From positions 58,242,406-58,306,405 of the forward strand of contig NC_072897.1 of NCBI RefSeq assembly GCF_027943255.1: a DNA stretch of 64,000 nt. Reading direction: 5' to 3'. Positions within the stretch are counted from its first letter, which is position 1. Each line of letters starts with the position of its first letter. A program made the translations under genes and the position numbers. Under the pieces are notes generated by a model. That model was not told the DNA's origin. It saw only the letters and a program-made list of their open reading frames with translations, and searched no databases. Origin of the DNA: Anastrepha obliqua (taxonomy: Eukaryota; Arthropoda; Insecta; Diptera; Tephritidae). Shown here in pieces: positions 32,616-43,207 of the stretch.

Positions 32616-34392
32616 TTAACCCTTCATTAGGCACGTGGTCTACAATCGTAGACCACTTCTTTTCAAAGTCGTGCAACTCCTTAAATTTGTCTTTTAAATT
32701 ACCTAAGCTTTTTAATAGCTGTTTATAATTAATCTTTTTATCCAATTAGTGCATTCAGTTCGGGTTTGACGTGCAGTTGTAAATTTTATCAAGGTCTGAA
32801 CAGTGCTGGTCTACATATGTAGACTACGTGACTAACGACGTTACTTTTTCTTGCGGCAATATTACTTGATATATTAAATATTTGAATTAAGTTCAGGTAG
32901 GTTTTGCTTATATTTTTTTTACAAAAGTGTGCTAATTTAAATACTTTCAGATAATATTATAATATTATGTCTGATTGCAAAAAACGACGATTGGAAAGCA
33001 GCAAAAATCCTGAAGTATGCGAAAAATGGCTCTCCGAACTATCAAGTAGTGAAGAAAGTGCTATGGATGAAGAAAACGAGACGGGGGTTGACGAAGATAC
33101 TCGGAACTAGAAGGATCAAGCGATGATGAAATTCTTTCAGACGATTCTGGTGCATCTCATCCCCAAAATTTCTATTTAGGAAAAGACAATGTCACTAAGT
33201 GGAAAAAAACCAGACCCAATTTGCAAGTTCGTATTCGTTCGCACAATATAATCAAACTTTTGCCGGGTGCAAAAGGTAATGCGCGCAATGTTGAAACAGA
33301 AATTGAGTGCCTAAATTTATTTGTGAATGATTCGGTTATAAGAATAATAACCGTTTCCACAAATTTGTATATTCAAAAAGTACGGGTCAACTTTGAAGAA
33401 GATAGAATGAATCAAGATGCAAGAGAAACCGATGACACCGAAATTCGCGCTTTCATTGGCATTTTGTTTTTGATTGGCGCTCGTAGAAGCTCGAGAAAAA
33501 ATATTCATAAAATTTGGGACAATTCCCAAGGAAACGGGGTTGAATCGTGCTACGATGAGCTAGGGATGAGCGAGAAACGGTTTCGATTTCTGATAAGATG
33601 CCTGCGATTTGATGACATCAATACAAGACAGCAGAGAAGAGCAATTGATAAATTGGCGCCTATAAGAGAACTTTTTGAAGTATTCCTGGTCAACTTTCAA
33701 AGTAATTTTATTGGTAGCGAGTTTCTTACTGTGGATGAAAAACTATTAGCATTTAGAGGACGTTGCGCGTTTAAGCAATACATTCCTAGTAAGCCGGCCA
33801 AGTTTGGCATTAAACCTTTCGCGATGGTGGATGCAAAAACGCCTTACACTTTTAATTTGGAAACTTATGTGGGAACTCAGCCGGACGGACCATACAAATT
33901 TAGCAATAGTGCAAGAGATAACTCTTCGATTGGTAGAGCCAGTCGCAGGAACTAATCGCAATATTACTGGTGGCAATTGGTTCAGCAGCTTATCGTGGTT
34001 ATTAATTTGGTAAAGAAAAAGCTTACATATTTGGGAACTGTGAGAAAAAGTAAACGGTTCCCAAAGAATTCCTTCCCAGCAAGAATCGTAAAGAAAAGTA
34101 AAGTATTTTTGGTTTCCAAGAAAATTGTACACTAGTGTCGTACTACCCGAAAAAAAACCGGTCAGTGATCCTGATATCATCAATGAACCATGATAACGCA
34201 ATAGATGAGCAAAAAATTATAAAAAAAAAACCAATTATGATAATCGATTATGATCACACAAAAATTGGTGTAGATCTTGTGGACCAATTATGTCAGAAAC
34301 ATAATGTTGCAAGGAATACGTGTCATTGGCCAATGGTAATATTTTACAATTTACCAAATACATATCTCTGGTATAAGCGCTTTTTGTGTATA

Positions 34393-35693
34393 CAGGGTGG
34401 CTGATGAATTTTGCTACATTAAGAAACTCAAATAACTTTTTTTTAGTTTTTATTTTTTTTTCAAGTTGAAGGTCTTTAAATTTTATTAAATGTAGCTTAA
34501 CTAGTTTTAAAAATAATTGAATTTAAATGCCCCCCATGCTCGTTGACACAAGTGCGGCATCTTAGTAAAAAGTTGTTCATTGCTGCTTTGAGAGTTGCGA
34601 CAGGAATAGCCGCAATTGTTGCCCGAATGGATTGTTTTAGTTCATCCAAATTTGTTGGCTTTGTTTTATAAACTTCTTGTTTACATAAACCCCACAAGAA
34701 AAAGTCAGGTGCAGTAAGGTCAGGCGACCTGGGGGGCCAACGAAATTCGGAGTTTCTTGAAATCAGTTTATTGGGAAATTTTCGTCGCAACTCTGTCATA
34801 ACAGTCTGGGCTATGTGAGACGTTGCCCCATCTTGTTGAAACCACACAGAGTTGAAAGCAATTCTCTTTCGGCGTAGTTCTGGATAGAAAAATTCTTTCA
34901 GCATTTTCAAATAACGGTCTCCAGTAACCGTAACGGTGTGACCATTTTCTTCAAAAAAATAAGGCCCGACAATACAGCGTGAAGAAACCGCACACCACAC
35001 TGTCACGCGAAGAGGATGCAATTCCGTCTCGTGGAGTATCTGTGGGTTAGAAGTACTCCATATTCGACAATTTTGTTTGTTCACATTGCCGTTTAAATCG
35101 AAATGGGCCTCATCAGACATGAAAAGGCAGTTTAACATGTTTTGGTCTTCTTCCACCATTTGCAGAATCTTCTGGCAAAATTCCAAGCGAATCGGCAAGT
35201 CTGCTGAATTCAGTTTGTTAACCATTTGAATTTTGTAGGGAAATAAGTCTAAATCTTTGTGCATTATTGTTTGCAAAGACTGTCGGCTGACACCAAGTTG
35301 AGCAGATAAGCTTCTTGTTGAAACCCTTGGATTGCTTTGTATAGCTGCAGCTACAGCAGCGATCGTTTCCTCCGTCCGAACTGGTGGGTTTCGATGATAA
35401 GGCCTTCTTGCGACTGTTCCTTGCTCAGCAAAATTATTCACCAGTCTCATTATGGTCCATCTGCTCGGGGGATCGCCGCCAAACATCCGCCTGTACTCTC
35501 TCTGTACCAAAACTACGGACTCCAGTGCGTGATAGCGGCGGACTATCCAAATTCTTGTTTGCGTGTCCCAGTTATCCATTTTAATAAATTTTAAAGATCA
35601 ATCTGCAAATTAAAACAAAAATAGAACAGATAACTTAAAAAGAAAAAAAGTTATTAAATTTTTTTTTGGTAGCGGCTTTCATCAGCCACCCTG
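34393..35693 (-). mobile_element. Intact mariner-type transposon (1.3 kb)
   Basis: The ends are CAGGGTGGCTGATGAA (34393-34408) and its complement TTCATCAGCCACCCTG (35678-35693), with TA on both sides (34391-34392; 35694-35695). TA duplication is the Tc1/mariner signature. One uninterrupted transposase fills the reverse strand. The element sits in the piggyBac transposase between the third catalytic Asp and the C-terminal finger. Part of it (from 35214 to the right end) is repeated at 37851-38329 by the tandem duplication. Confidence 0.95.
34497..35579 (-). CDS. mariner-type transposase, intact, DD41D spacing
   Basis: A 360-residue protein starting MDNWDTQTRIWIVRRYHALE. The N-terminal helix-turn-helix (residues about 1-60, with SRWTIMRLVNNF) resembles the DUF4817 type. 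A second DNA-binding half has VRTEETIAAVAAAIQ and LSAQLGVSRQSLQTI. The catalytic domain shows FMSDEAHFDLNGNVNKQN (first Asp), SVWFQQDGATSH (second Asp near residue 265) and RWPPRSPDLTAPDFFLWG (third). By eye 41 residues separate the last two Asp residues, as in rosa-like elements. All three acidic residues are present and there is no stop, so it could encode active enzyme. Confidence 0.92.
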   Translation of the reverse strand: MDNWDTQTRIWIVRRYHALESVVLVQREYRRMFGGDPPSRWTIMRLVNNFAEQGTVARRPYHRNPPVRTEETIAAVAAAIQSNPRVSTRSLSAQLGVSRQSLQTIMHKDLDLFPYKIQMVNKLNSADLPIRLEFCQKILQMVEEDQNMLNCLFMSDEAHFDLNGNVNKQNCRIWSTSNPQILHETELHPLRVTVWCAVSSRCIVGPYFFEENGHTVTVTGDRYLKMLKEFFYPELRRKRIAFNSVWFQQDGATSHIAQTVMTELRRKFPNKLISRNSEFRWPPRSPDLTAPDFFLWGLCKQEVYKTKPTNLDELKQSIRATIAAIPVATLKAAMNNFLLRCRTCVNEHGGHLNSIIFKTS

Positions 35694-36404
35694 TATAAAG
35701 CAAATAGTCCCCAAAATAATATAAAACGCAGTGATTTTCTTGAAAAATGCGCTTGGGAGCTCATTCGACCACAAATTGAAGTTAGATCAAAGAATCCTCG
35801 ACTACCCAGGGAAATGAGGCAGCGAGCCTTGGCATCCCAAGCATTGCACCACAACCCACTCAATCACCAAGTAACTATGTCGGACGTTGTCATATTTGCC
35901 CTCGCAATATTAACAAATAATCCCGAAAGTCGTGTACTAAATGCGGCAGATTTGCTTGCAAAAATCATATGAGGGAAAGCTGCACGGAATGTCTCAGAAA
36001 CCACAACATATACGTTTTGTACTGAACTTTTATTTTTTTATTTAAAGAAGTGATTTTTACATATTTTTTTTTAAGTTTTACGAATAATAAAAACTCTTTT
36101 GTAAATCGTCCATTAGTTATAAGAAGAAACTTTTATGAATTGCAATAAATGTTAAAAAACACATATATTCATGTTTTTATAGAATTTACAGAAGATACAC
36201 AAATATTTTAGTGAATAGAATTTACAGAAGATACACAAAAATATTAGTTTATACTCCTCACATTAAATCACAGAATATACTTTTGAAGTATTATTAAGAA
36301 ACACAAATAAATAACACTTTTAGTCATAATATTAAAATGGTCTACGATTGTAGACCACGTGCCTAACCACGTTACAAAAATCCACGTGCCTAACGAAGGG
36401 TTAA

Positions 36405-36713
36405 ATCAATTCTAATTAAACCAAATACAAAAAATTAAATAAAAATATCGAACAAAGAAAAGTGTGTACAGGACTTGAACCTGAGTCAAATACGGAACGA
36501 TGTAGTACGCCTAGACAAGTCTTTCATGCTTGCGCTAATCTATAATGGTTAATTTACCTTTCTAAATCGGTCATTTATTCGATTTGCTGTTTTATATGCA
36601 TACATTTTGCGTTCGTTGAAAGTTTGTATGCGTATTTATATATGTACATATATATGTGTGTATGCGCGTTTGGCTTTCTGGACGGATATTAGAATGATAG
36701 TTTGTCATCAATA
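36405..36713 (+). repeat. E arm segment with tRNA-like block, between piggyBac and Tigger
   Basis: This is a short piece of element E. It contains on the reverse strand a B-box GGTTCAAGTCC (about 36471-36481) and TAGCGCAAGC (about 36530-36539), giving Pol III promoter-like spacing. It also has a second, diverged copy of the arm block TATATGCATACATTTTGCG that occurs at 32330. The same segment recurs at 39041-39349 through the tandem duplication. Confidence 0.65.
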
Positions 36714-36715
36714 TA

Positions 36716-37850
36716 CACCTAATTCTCTTTTTACACGAATTTGATTTAACACGAGTTAAAAAGAGAAAAACAATTTTTTTTACACGAATTGTTTTGTTTT
36801 AACACGATTTTCAATATTTTATGAATTTTTCTTGAATCTCATAGAGCAAATCGGATTCATTGTTTGGGATTTTTGTTTTAGCATATCGGTTTAGGTTATT
36901 TGTTTAGGATCTTAGAATATCAGCATGTATGTAATCGCATCTATACAGGATGAGCGGCTTTGGGCTGTTATCGTGTACAGCTGTTGCTATAAAAATATGT
37001 GTATATGAGTGGGATTCCCCGAATTATGCATAGAGTAAAGACGTAATGTACTTTTTACGCAATTTAGTTTGGTTTTGAGAGTTGAAAGGAAAAGACGCTT
37101 AGTTGTTGTGAGTATTTAAAACATTATAAGTAAAATAAAGTTAGTGCTCGTATAGATTTATTAACTCAATAACAGGTAAGCTTTAAATAATTTTCAAATC
37201 TTTGCATTATTAATCTGAAAAATATTTGGTAGCCTTAACACAATGTCACATAATTCACCTGTAATAAAAGCCAAGAGGAAGGCGATCAGTTTAGATAATA
37301 AAATTAAAATTAAAGATCAACTTACAACAGGACAAGGAGCAACGGCTGTAGGAAAGCATTTTGGTATTCATGAAGCTACCATAAGAACGATCAAGAAAAA
37401 TGAAACTGCGATTAGAAAATCGGTATGTTCTGGAACGAAAATAAGTGCTAAATCATCGTCATACATAAGAGATGTTGTCAAAGAGAAGATGGAAAAAGCT
37501 TTGATAATGTGGATTGAAGATAAATCACAAAAAAGAATACCAGTAGATGGAATTGCTATCAAGCAAACTGCATTAAGAATTTATAAACGTATTAAAGAAG
37601 TTGAGCCAGGCACTTCATCTCAGTTAAAACAACCCGAATTTTCTGCAAGTACAGGTTGGATGACAGGTTTTCTTAAACGACATGCTCTCCATAATGTAAA
37701 AATTAAGGGAGAAACTGCGTCTGCAGATGAATTGGCTGCCAAAAAATTTCCTGAAAAACTTAGAAAAATTATTGAAGATGGAGGATACACCCCAGATCAA
37801 GTTTGGAATGTAGATGAAAGTGGCCTCTTTTGGAAAAAAATGCCGAGCAG
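36716..37850 (+). mobile_element. Tigger/pogo element, truncated copy 1
   Basis: The left end CACCTAATTCTCTTTTTACA starts at 36716 after TA. The copy runs to 37850, where the duplication junction cuts it inside the transposase after FWKKMPS. The segment from 37243 encodes the first 205 or so residues of the transposase, identical or nearly so to the copy at 39879. It then runs into mariner sequence out of context. Non-functional by truncation. Confidence 0.9.
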
Positions 37851-37866
37851 TTTGTTAACCATTTGA
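37243..37866 (+). pseudogene. Tigger transposase, C-terminally truncated duplicate
   Basis: It starts MSHNSPVIKAKRKAISLDNK. It has the N-terminal psq/CENP-B-like helix-turn-helix (GATAVGKHFGIHEATIRTIK), the CENP-B-type second DNA-binding domain and the first catalytic block VWNVDESG. The junction at 37850/37851 replaces the remainder with SLLTI and a stop. It is the copy-1 member of the tandem duplication. Confidence 0.9.
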
Positions 37867-39036
37867 ATTTTGTAGGGAAATAAGTCTAAATCTTTGTGCA
37901 TTATTGTTTGCAAAGACTGTCGGCTGACACCAAGTTGAGCAGATAAGCTTCTTGTTGAAACCCTTGGATTGCTTTGTATAGCTGCAGCTACAGCAGCGAT
38001 CGTTTCCTCCGTCCGAACTGGTGGGTTTCGATGATAAGGCCTTCTTGCGACTGTTCCTTGCTCAGCAAAATTATTCACCAGTCTCATTATGGTCCATCTA
38101 CTCGGGGGATCGCCGCCAAACATCCGCCTGTACTCTCTCTGTACAAAACTACGGATTCCAGTGCGTGATAGCGGCGGACTATCCAAATTCTTGTTTGCGT
38201 GTCCCAGTTATCCATTTTAATAAATTTTAAAGATCAATCTGCAAATTAAAACAAAAATAGAACAGATAACTTAAAAAGAAAAAAAGTTATTCAATTTTTT
38301 TTTGGTAGCGGCTTTCATCAGCCACCCTGTATAAAGCAAATAGTCCCCAAAATAATATAAAACGCAGTGATTTTCTTGAAAAATGCGCTTGGGAGCTCAT
38401 TCGACCACAAATTGAAGTTAGATCAAAGAATCCTCGACTACCCAGGGAAATGAGGCAGCGAGCCTTGGCATCCCAAGCATTGCACCACAACCCACTCAAT
38501 CACCAAGTAACTATGTCGGACGTTGTCATATTTGCCCTCGCAATATTAACAAATAATCCCGAAAGTCGTGTACTAAATGCGGCAGATTTGCTTGCAAAAA
38601 TCATATGAGGGAAAGCTGCACGGAATGTCTCAGAAACCACAACATATACGTTTTGTACTGAACTTTTATTTTTTTATTTAAAGAAGTGATTTTTACATAT
38701 TTTTTTTTAAGTTTTACGAATAATAAAAACTCTTTTGTAAATCGTCCATTAATTATAAGAAGAAACTTTTATGAATTGCAATAAATGTTAAAAAACACAT
38801 ATATTCATGTTTTTATAGAATTTACAGAAGATACACAAATATTTTAGTGAATAGAATTTACAGAAGATACACAAAAATATTAGTTTATACTCCTCACATT
38901 AAATCACAGAATATACTTTTGAAGTATTATTAAGAAACACAAATAAATAACACTTTTAGTCATAATATTAAAATGGTCTACGATTGTAGACCACGTGCCT
39001 AACCACGTTACAAAAATCCACGTGCCTAACGAAGGG
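37851..39036. mobile_element. Duplicated right parts of the mariner and piggyBac
   Basis: 37851-38329 repeats mariner 35214-35693. It contains the transposase N-terminus on the reverse strand, with a 1-bp deletion near 38142 that shifts the frame. 38330-39036 repeats the piggyBac C-terminal region and right end 35694-36400, ending at TTAA 39037-39040. Neither fragment has both ends of its element, so both are immobile leftovers of the duplication. Confidence 0.9.
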
Positions 39037-39878
39037 TTAAATCAATTCTAATTAAACCAAATACAAAAAATTAAATAAAAATATCGAACAAAGAAAAGTG
39101 TGTACAGGACTTGAACCTGAGTCAAATACGGAACGATGTAGTACGCCTAGACAAGTCTTTCATGCTTGCGCTAATCTATAATGGTTAATTTACCTTTCTA
39201 AATCGGTCATTTATTCGATTTGCTGTTTTATATGCATACATTTTGCGTTCGTTGAAAGTTTGTATGCGTATTTATATATGTACATATATATGTGTGTATG
39301 CGCGTTTGGCTTTCTGGACGGATATTAGAATGATAGTTTGTCATCAATATACACCTAATTCTCTTTTTACACGAATTTGATTTAACACGAGTTAAAAAGA
39401 GAAAAACAATTTTTTTTACACGAATTGTTTTGTTTTAACACGATTTTCAATATTTTATGAATTTTTCTTGAATCTCATAGAGCAAATCGGATTCATTGTT
39501 TGGGATTTTTGTTTTAGCATATCGGTTTAGGTTATTTGTTTAGGATCTTAGAATATCAGCATGTATGTAATCGCATCTATACAGGATGAGCGGCTTTGGG
39601 CTGTTATCGTGTACAGCTGTTGCTATAAAAATATGTGTATATGAGTGGGATTCCCCGAATTATGCATAGAGTAAAGACGTAATGTACTTTTTACGCAATT
39701 TAGTTTGGTTTTGAGAGTTGAAAGGAAAAGACGCTTAGTTGTTGTGAGTATTTAAAACATTATAAGTAAAATAAAGTTAGTGCTCGTATAGATTTATTAA
39801 CTCAATAACAGGTAAGCTTTAAATAATTTTCAAATCTTTGCATTATTAATCTGAAAAATATTTGGTAGCCTTAACACA

Positions 39879-42408
39879 ATGTCACATAATTCACCTGTAA
39901 TAAAAGCCAAGAGGAAGGCGATCAGTTTAGATAATAAAATTAAAATTAAAGATCAACTTACAACAGGACAAGGAGCAACGGCTGTAGGAAAGCATTTTGG
40001 TATTCATGAAGCTACCATAAGAACGATCAAGAAAAATGAAACTGCGATTAGAAAATCGGTATGTTCTGGAACGAAAATAAGTGCTAAATCATCGTCATAC
40101 ATAAGAGATGTTGTCAAAGAGAAGATGGAAAAAGCTTTGATAATGTGGATTGAAGATAAATCACAAAAAAGAATACCAGTAGATGGAATTGCTATCAAGC
40201 AAACTGCATTAAGAATTTATAAACGTATTAAAGAAGTTGAGCCAGGCACTTCATCTCAGTTAAAACAACCCGAATTTTCTGCAAGTACAGGTTGGATGAC
40301 AGGTTTTCTTAAACGACATGCTCTCCATAATGTAAAAATTAAGGGAGAAACTGCGTCTGCAGATGAATTGGCTGCCAAAAAATTTCCTGAAAAACTTAGA
40401 AAAATTATTGAAGATGGAGGATACACCCCAGATCAAGTTTGGAATGTAGATGAAAGTGGCCTCTTTTGGAAAAAAATGCCGAGCAGAACTTATGTTGCAA
40501 AATCGCAGAAAACTGCCGGTGGTTTAAAAGTAGCAAAGGACCGTGTAACATTGTTGTTTTGTTCCAATGCTTCAGGAGAACGTATGTTAAAACCACTGCT
40601 AGTAAATCGTGCTTTAAGACCACGCTCGATGAAAAGTGTAGATTTCAATAAACTGCCAATTCACTGGACAGCAAACAAAAAGGCATGGATGACCAGTGCA
40701 ATCTTTACAGAATGGTTCCAGAAATACTTCATTTCAGAAGTTAGACGCTACATGAATGCAAAATGTCTAGAATTTAAAGTTCTTTTAATTCTAGACAATG
40801 CACCTTGCCATCCGCTCTTGGAGCACCCAAATGTGCAATTTTGCTATCTTCCGCCTAACACTACATCCTTAATACAACCGCTAGACCAAGGGATCATTGC
40901 TACTTTTAAAAAGTACTACATAAAACGTTCATTCCAATACGTGGTAGACAAACTAGACCATAATGAGGATTTAACAGTCATTGATATGTGGAAAAAATTT
41001 TCTATTATGGACTGCATTAATCAAGTTGGGTTAGCGTTAGCTGACTTAAGGGGTAACACCACTGTACACGCGTAAAATAAACACGATTTTTAAAGAATTT
41101 TTTTGTATAGAAGGAAAGGGGAAACAATCACTCTGATTTGGGAAGTTATTACTTATATACTAAAATACAAAACTACAAAGTTTGATCGAAAAATTTTACA
41201 AAATGGCGGCATTGGACACATTTTTGTAATGTGGTTTCTCTTGAAGGAGCTCCGCGGCACGCAGCACAGAGGGTGCAAATTTTAATCTGGAACAAAGAAA
41301 CATTTTTTTTCTTAATCTAGATAAGAATAGCTAGAGAAACACGTAGGGATTTAAAAAATATTTATTTTTGCGGAGTTAGCAAGCATTTGAAGAAAAAAAC
41401 TCTATTTTGGACTAAAAAAACGGCACTTAAATAATTATAACAATCGTTTAAATTAATCTATCGAAAATCCCCTACGCTCTTCTCTTAAGAAGGTTATTAT
41501 ACAGACGTAGTGAAAAACCTGATTAAAAATATTTAAAATTGTTTGAGTTATACTGCGTGCCAATTTCAGAAAACGTGTTTTGAGAAAAACGCGTTTAAAG
41601 TTTGGAAATTTGGAGAAGTCGTTAGGTAGCAGTCACTAACGCTTGGTTAAAAGCTTAAAATATTTATGAAATAGACTTCGGTAACGTATAAAACTTTTTG
41701 TTTTGTATTTTAAAAGGTTCAAAGAATTTTTTAAGCTTATAAAAAAAAATCAATTTTTTGAAAATTCTACAGTGGTGTTACCCCTTAAAGCCATCAACCT
41801 TGAACTCATGTTGGAAAAATATTTGGCCAGAATGTGTCAAAAGCAAAGATCCTGATCCTGTCATCCATAATAACGCTGTTTTTACTGACATCACAACGCT
41901 GGCACATACAATTGGTGGAGATGGATTCGATGATCTATCATTTGCCGATATAGAGGAATTATTAGGTGATAAAAGCTTGAGCGAAAATGAAATTATAGAC
42001 CTCACCCTTGAGACTCATCAAGACAGAGAACATAGCTATAATGACGAAGAAGATCCTCCCATTTTAAATGCAACTCTAATTAAAGAAGGTCTTGATCTTG
42101 CCAGAAAATTAGGTAATCATTTTCAACAACATGATCCTGATGAGGAACGAGCTGCAAAATTTCAACGTGAACTGAAATCATTAATGGCATCTTACAGGGA
42201 ATTTTATAAAGGTTTATCACGAAATCAAACACAATCTTTAATGACTGATTTCCTTCTAAAAACTACTGAATTATCAACACAGGAGCCTAGAGATGATAAT
42301 CCAGAAACAATTTCACAAGATGATGAACAAAATAATTCTAGTGATGGCAGTGATATTCTAGTCTTACGCAAACGTATGCGTTTATTGTCAGAAAGTGACA
42401 ATGCATAA
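39879..42408 (+). pseudogene. Tigger (pogo) transposase interrupted only by a MITE
   Basis: ATG at 39879. Domains in order: psq/CENP-B-like HTH (residues about 15-60), CENP-B-type HTH (about 80-165), DDE domain with VWNVDESG (about 188-195), LLILDNAPCHP (about 305) and SLIQPLDQGII (about 335). By eye 29 residues separate the last two Asp (DD29D), as in Tigger/jerky-type proteins. The frame is open to 41046; a MITE (41050-41784) follows, after which KPSTLNSCWKNIWPEC continues in frame after one copy of TTAA is discounted. The acidic C-terminus ends at 42406-42408. The insertion makes the present gene truncated at a stop in the MITE (41073). Confidence 0.88.
41050..41784. mobile_element. 735-bp MITE with TTAA duplication
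   Basis: GGGGTAACACCACTGTA at 41050-41066 and its exact complement at 41768-41784 are flanked by TTAA (41046-41049; 41785-41788). No coding sequence is seen inside. TTAA duplications occur in piggyBac and Kolobok superfamilies; the GGGG start fits Kolobok-type ends better than the CCC start of piggyBac, but this is a guess. It lies in the Tigger transposase exon. Confidence 0.88.
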
Positions 42409-42664
42409 AAGTTTTTTATGTTTATATTATTTTTACTTGTTTTATATTAATAAATTTCAGATATTATTTTCTTTTTTTCAAAGTATAATTTATTTCTTAT
42501 AATATATTTAAAGAATTAAAATGTGTAAACACGAAATAAATTCTTTAGTGAACTCTAAAAAGAATTTTTTAGTATTGTTTTCACCTAATTCTCTCTTTAC
42601 ACGAATTTTTTTTACACGAATTCTTTGGGAACGTATCTATCGTGTAAAAAGAGAATTAGGTGTA

Positions 42665-42987
42665 GCTTAGATTTGATTACAGAGTGTAAATAAATGCATG
42701 TTTATATCTATGAACTATTTTATACAGAAAAGAAATTTTCTAAATATCAAATTCAAAAAAACCTAAAACAGTATTTTAAAGCAATTATAATTATAATTAT
42801 ACCAAACTGAATTGTAAAAAAGAAATAGTGCAAGGAAAAACGCATGACTATTCAGGACTTGAACTTGGACTAAATACGCGTCTCAAACATCATACAAACA
42901 ATACCGCCGACTTTGGTAACTGCGCCATTAATTGACTGCTTGCGCATTCTTCCCAATCGCAAATTCATTTGCTTCGGGCATGAAATA
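42665..42987 (+). repeat. E arm segment with tRNA-like block, before the LOA LINE
   Basis: It matches the complement of about 48525-48860. Reverse-strand boxes resemble those at 48584-48650 (AGTTCAAGTCC near 42859, GGCGCAGTTACC near 42922). It ends with GGGCATGAAATA, the target duplication of the LINE that follows. Confidence 0.75.
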
Positions 42988-43207
42988 TTATAATTATTAT
43001 TAGAAGGCCATTACGCACTGCGACCAGAGCTGATCTATTGTGAAAGGCCTATTTTGTAACCCTAGAGTTTTAGGCTTTTTAAAAATTTTAGCACAATTTT
43101 GGGTTTGTTGTTCCAAAGATTGCATGGAGATACTACGATACCACCAAGGTGGTGAAGTCTCTGTCTGCCCAACGCAGGACATTCACAAAGCACATGTTCT
43201 GAGCTTT

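Larger units (their letters stand above)
32967..35995 (+). pseudogene. piggyBac transposase, frameshifted and interrupted
   Basis: ATG at 32967 (MSDCKKRRLESS) starts an acidic N-terminus; a 5' UTR intron at 32897-32950 (CAG|GTAGGT ... TTTCAG) is plausible. After a frameshift near 33105 a long segment (33221-33955) carries the DDE domain start: TVDEKLLAFRGRCAF holds the first catalytic Asp. Beyond a break, GTNRNITGGNWFSS occupies the place of the second Asp, which is lost here. DYDHTKIGVDLVDQLC (34240-34290) keeps the third. The mariner insertion cuts the rest; at 35700-35995 the C-terminal helix FLEKCAWELIRPQIEVR and a frameshifted CxxC...CxxC cysteine-rich finger follow. It cannot be active. 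Confidence 0.85.
32620..36400 (+). mobile_element. piggyBac transposon with perfect TTAA ends, split by a mariner
   Basis: The left end CCCTTCATTAGGCACGTGG begins at 32620 after TTAA (32616-32619). The right end, CACGTGCCTAACGAAGGG, stops at 36400 before TTAA (36401-36404). Both ends carry an inner palindromic block built on GGTCTAC(A/G)AT(C/T)GTAGACC. TTAA duplication is the piggyBac signature. The transposase on the plus strand is frameshifted and interrupted by an intact mariner at 34393-35693. The right third of the element is duplicated at 38330-39036. Confidence 0.92.
35214..40486. repeat. 2.64-kb tandem duplication across three elements
   Basis: Copy 1 is 35214-37850 and copy 2 is 37851-40486. 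Each contains the right part of the mariner, the right third of the piggyBac, an E-arm piece, and the left part of the Tigger element. Only a handful of differences were noticed (for example GTACC/GTAC near 35510 versus 38142). At the junction (37848-37851) Tigger coding sequence ...GAGCAG is joined directly to mariner TTTGTTAACC. CAG is present at both parental breakpoints (35211-35213 and 40484-40486), a 3-bp microhomology. It may be real or an assembly artefact. Confidence 0.92.
39352..42662 (+). mobile_element. Tigger/pogo DNA transposon, both ends present
   Basis: The left end CACCTAATTCTCTTTTTACA (39352) and right end AAAAGAGAATTAGGTG (to 42662) are complementary and flanked by TA. Inside the right end a second ACACGAATT block and a further CACCTAATTCTCTCTTTACA copy (near 42584) repeat the terminal motif. 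The transposase gene occupies most of the element and is interrupted only by a 735-bp MITE. It is 3.3 kb long including the MITE. Confidence 0.92.

Noticed and set aside
33221..33955. Domesticated piggyBac-derived host gene
   Set aside because: The frame is broken at both ends, the second catalytic Asp is lost, and both terminal repeats with TTAA are still in place, so it is an ordinary dead transposon copy.
41103..41285. Open frame of 60 residues inside the MITE
   Set aside because: Short, no domain, and located in a non-coding MITE.
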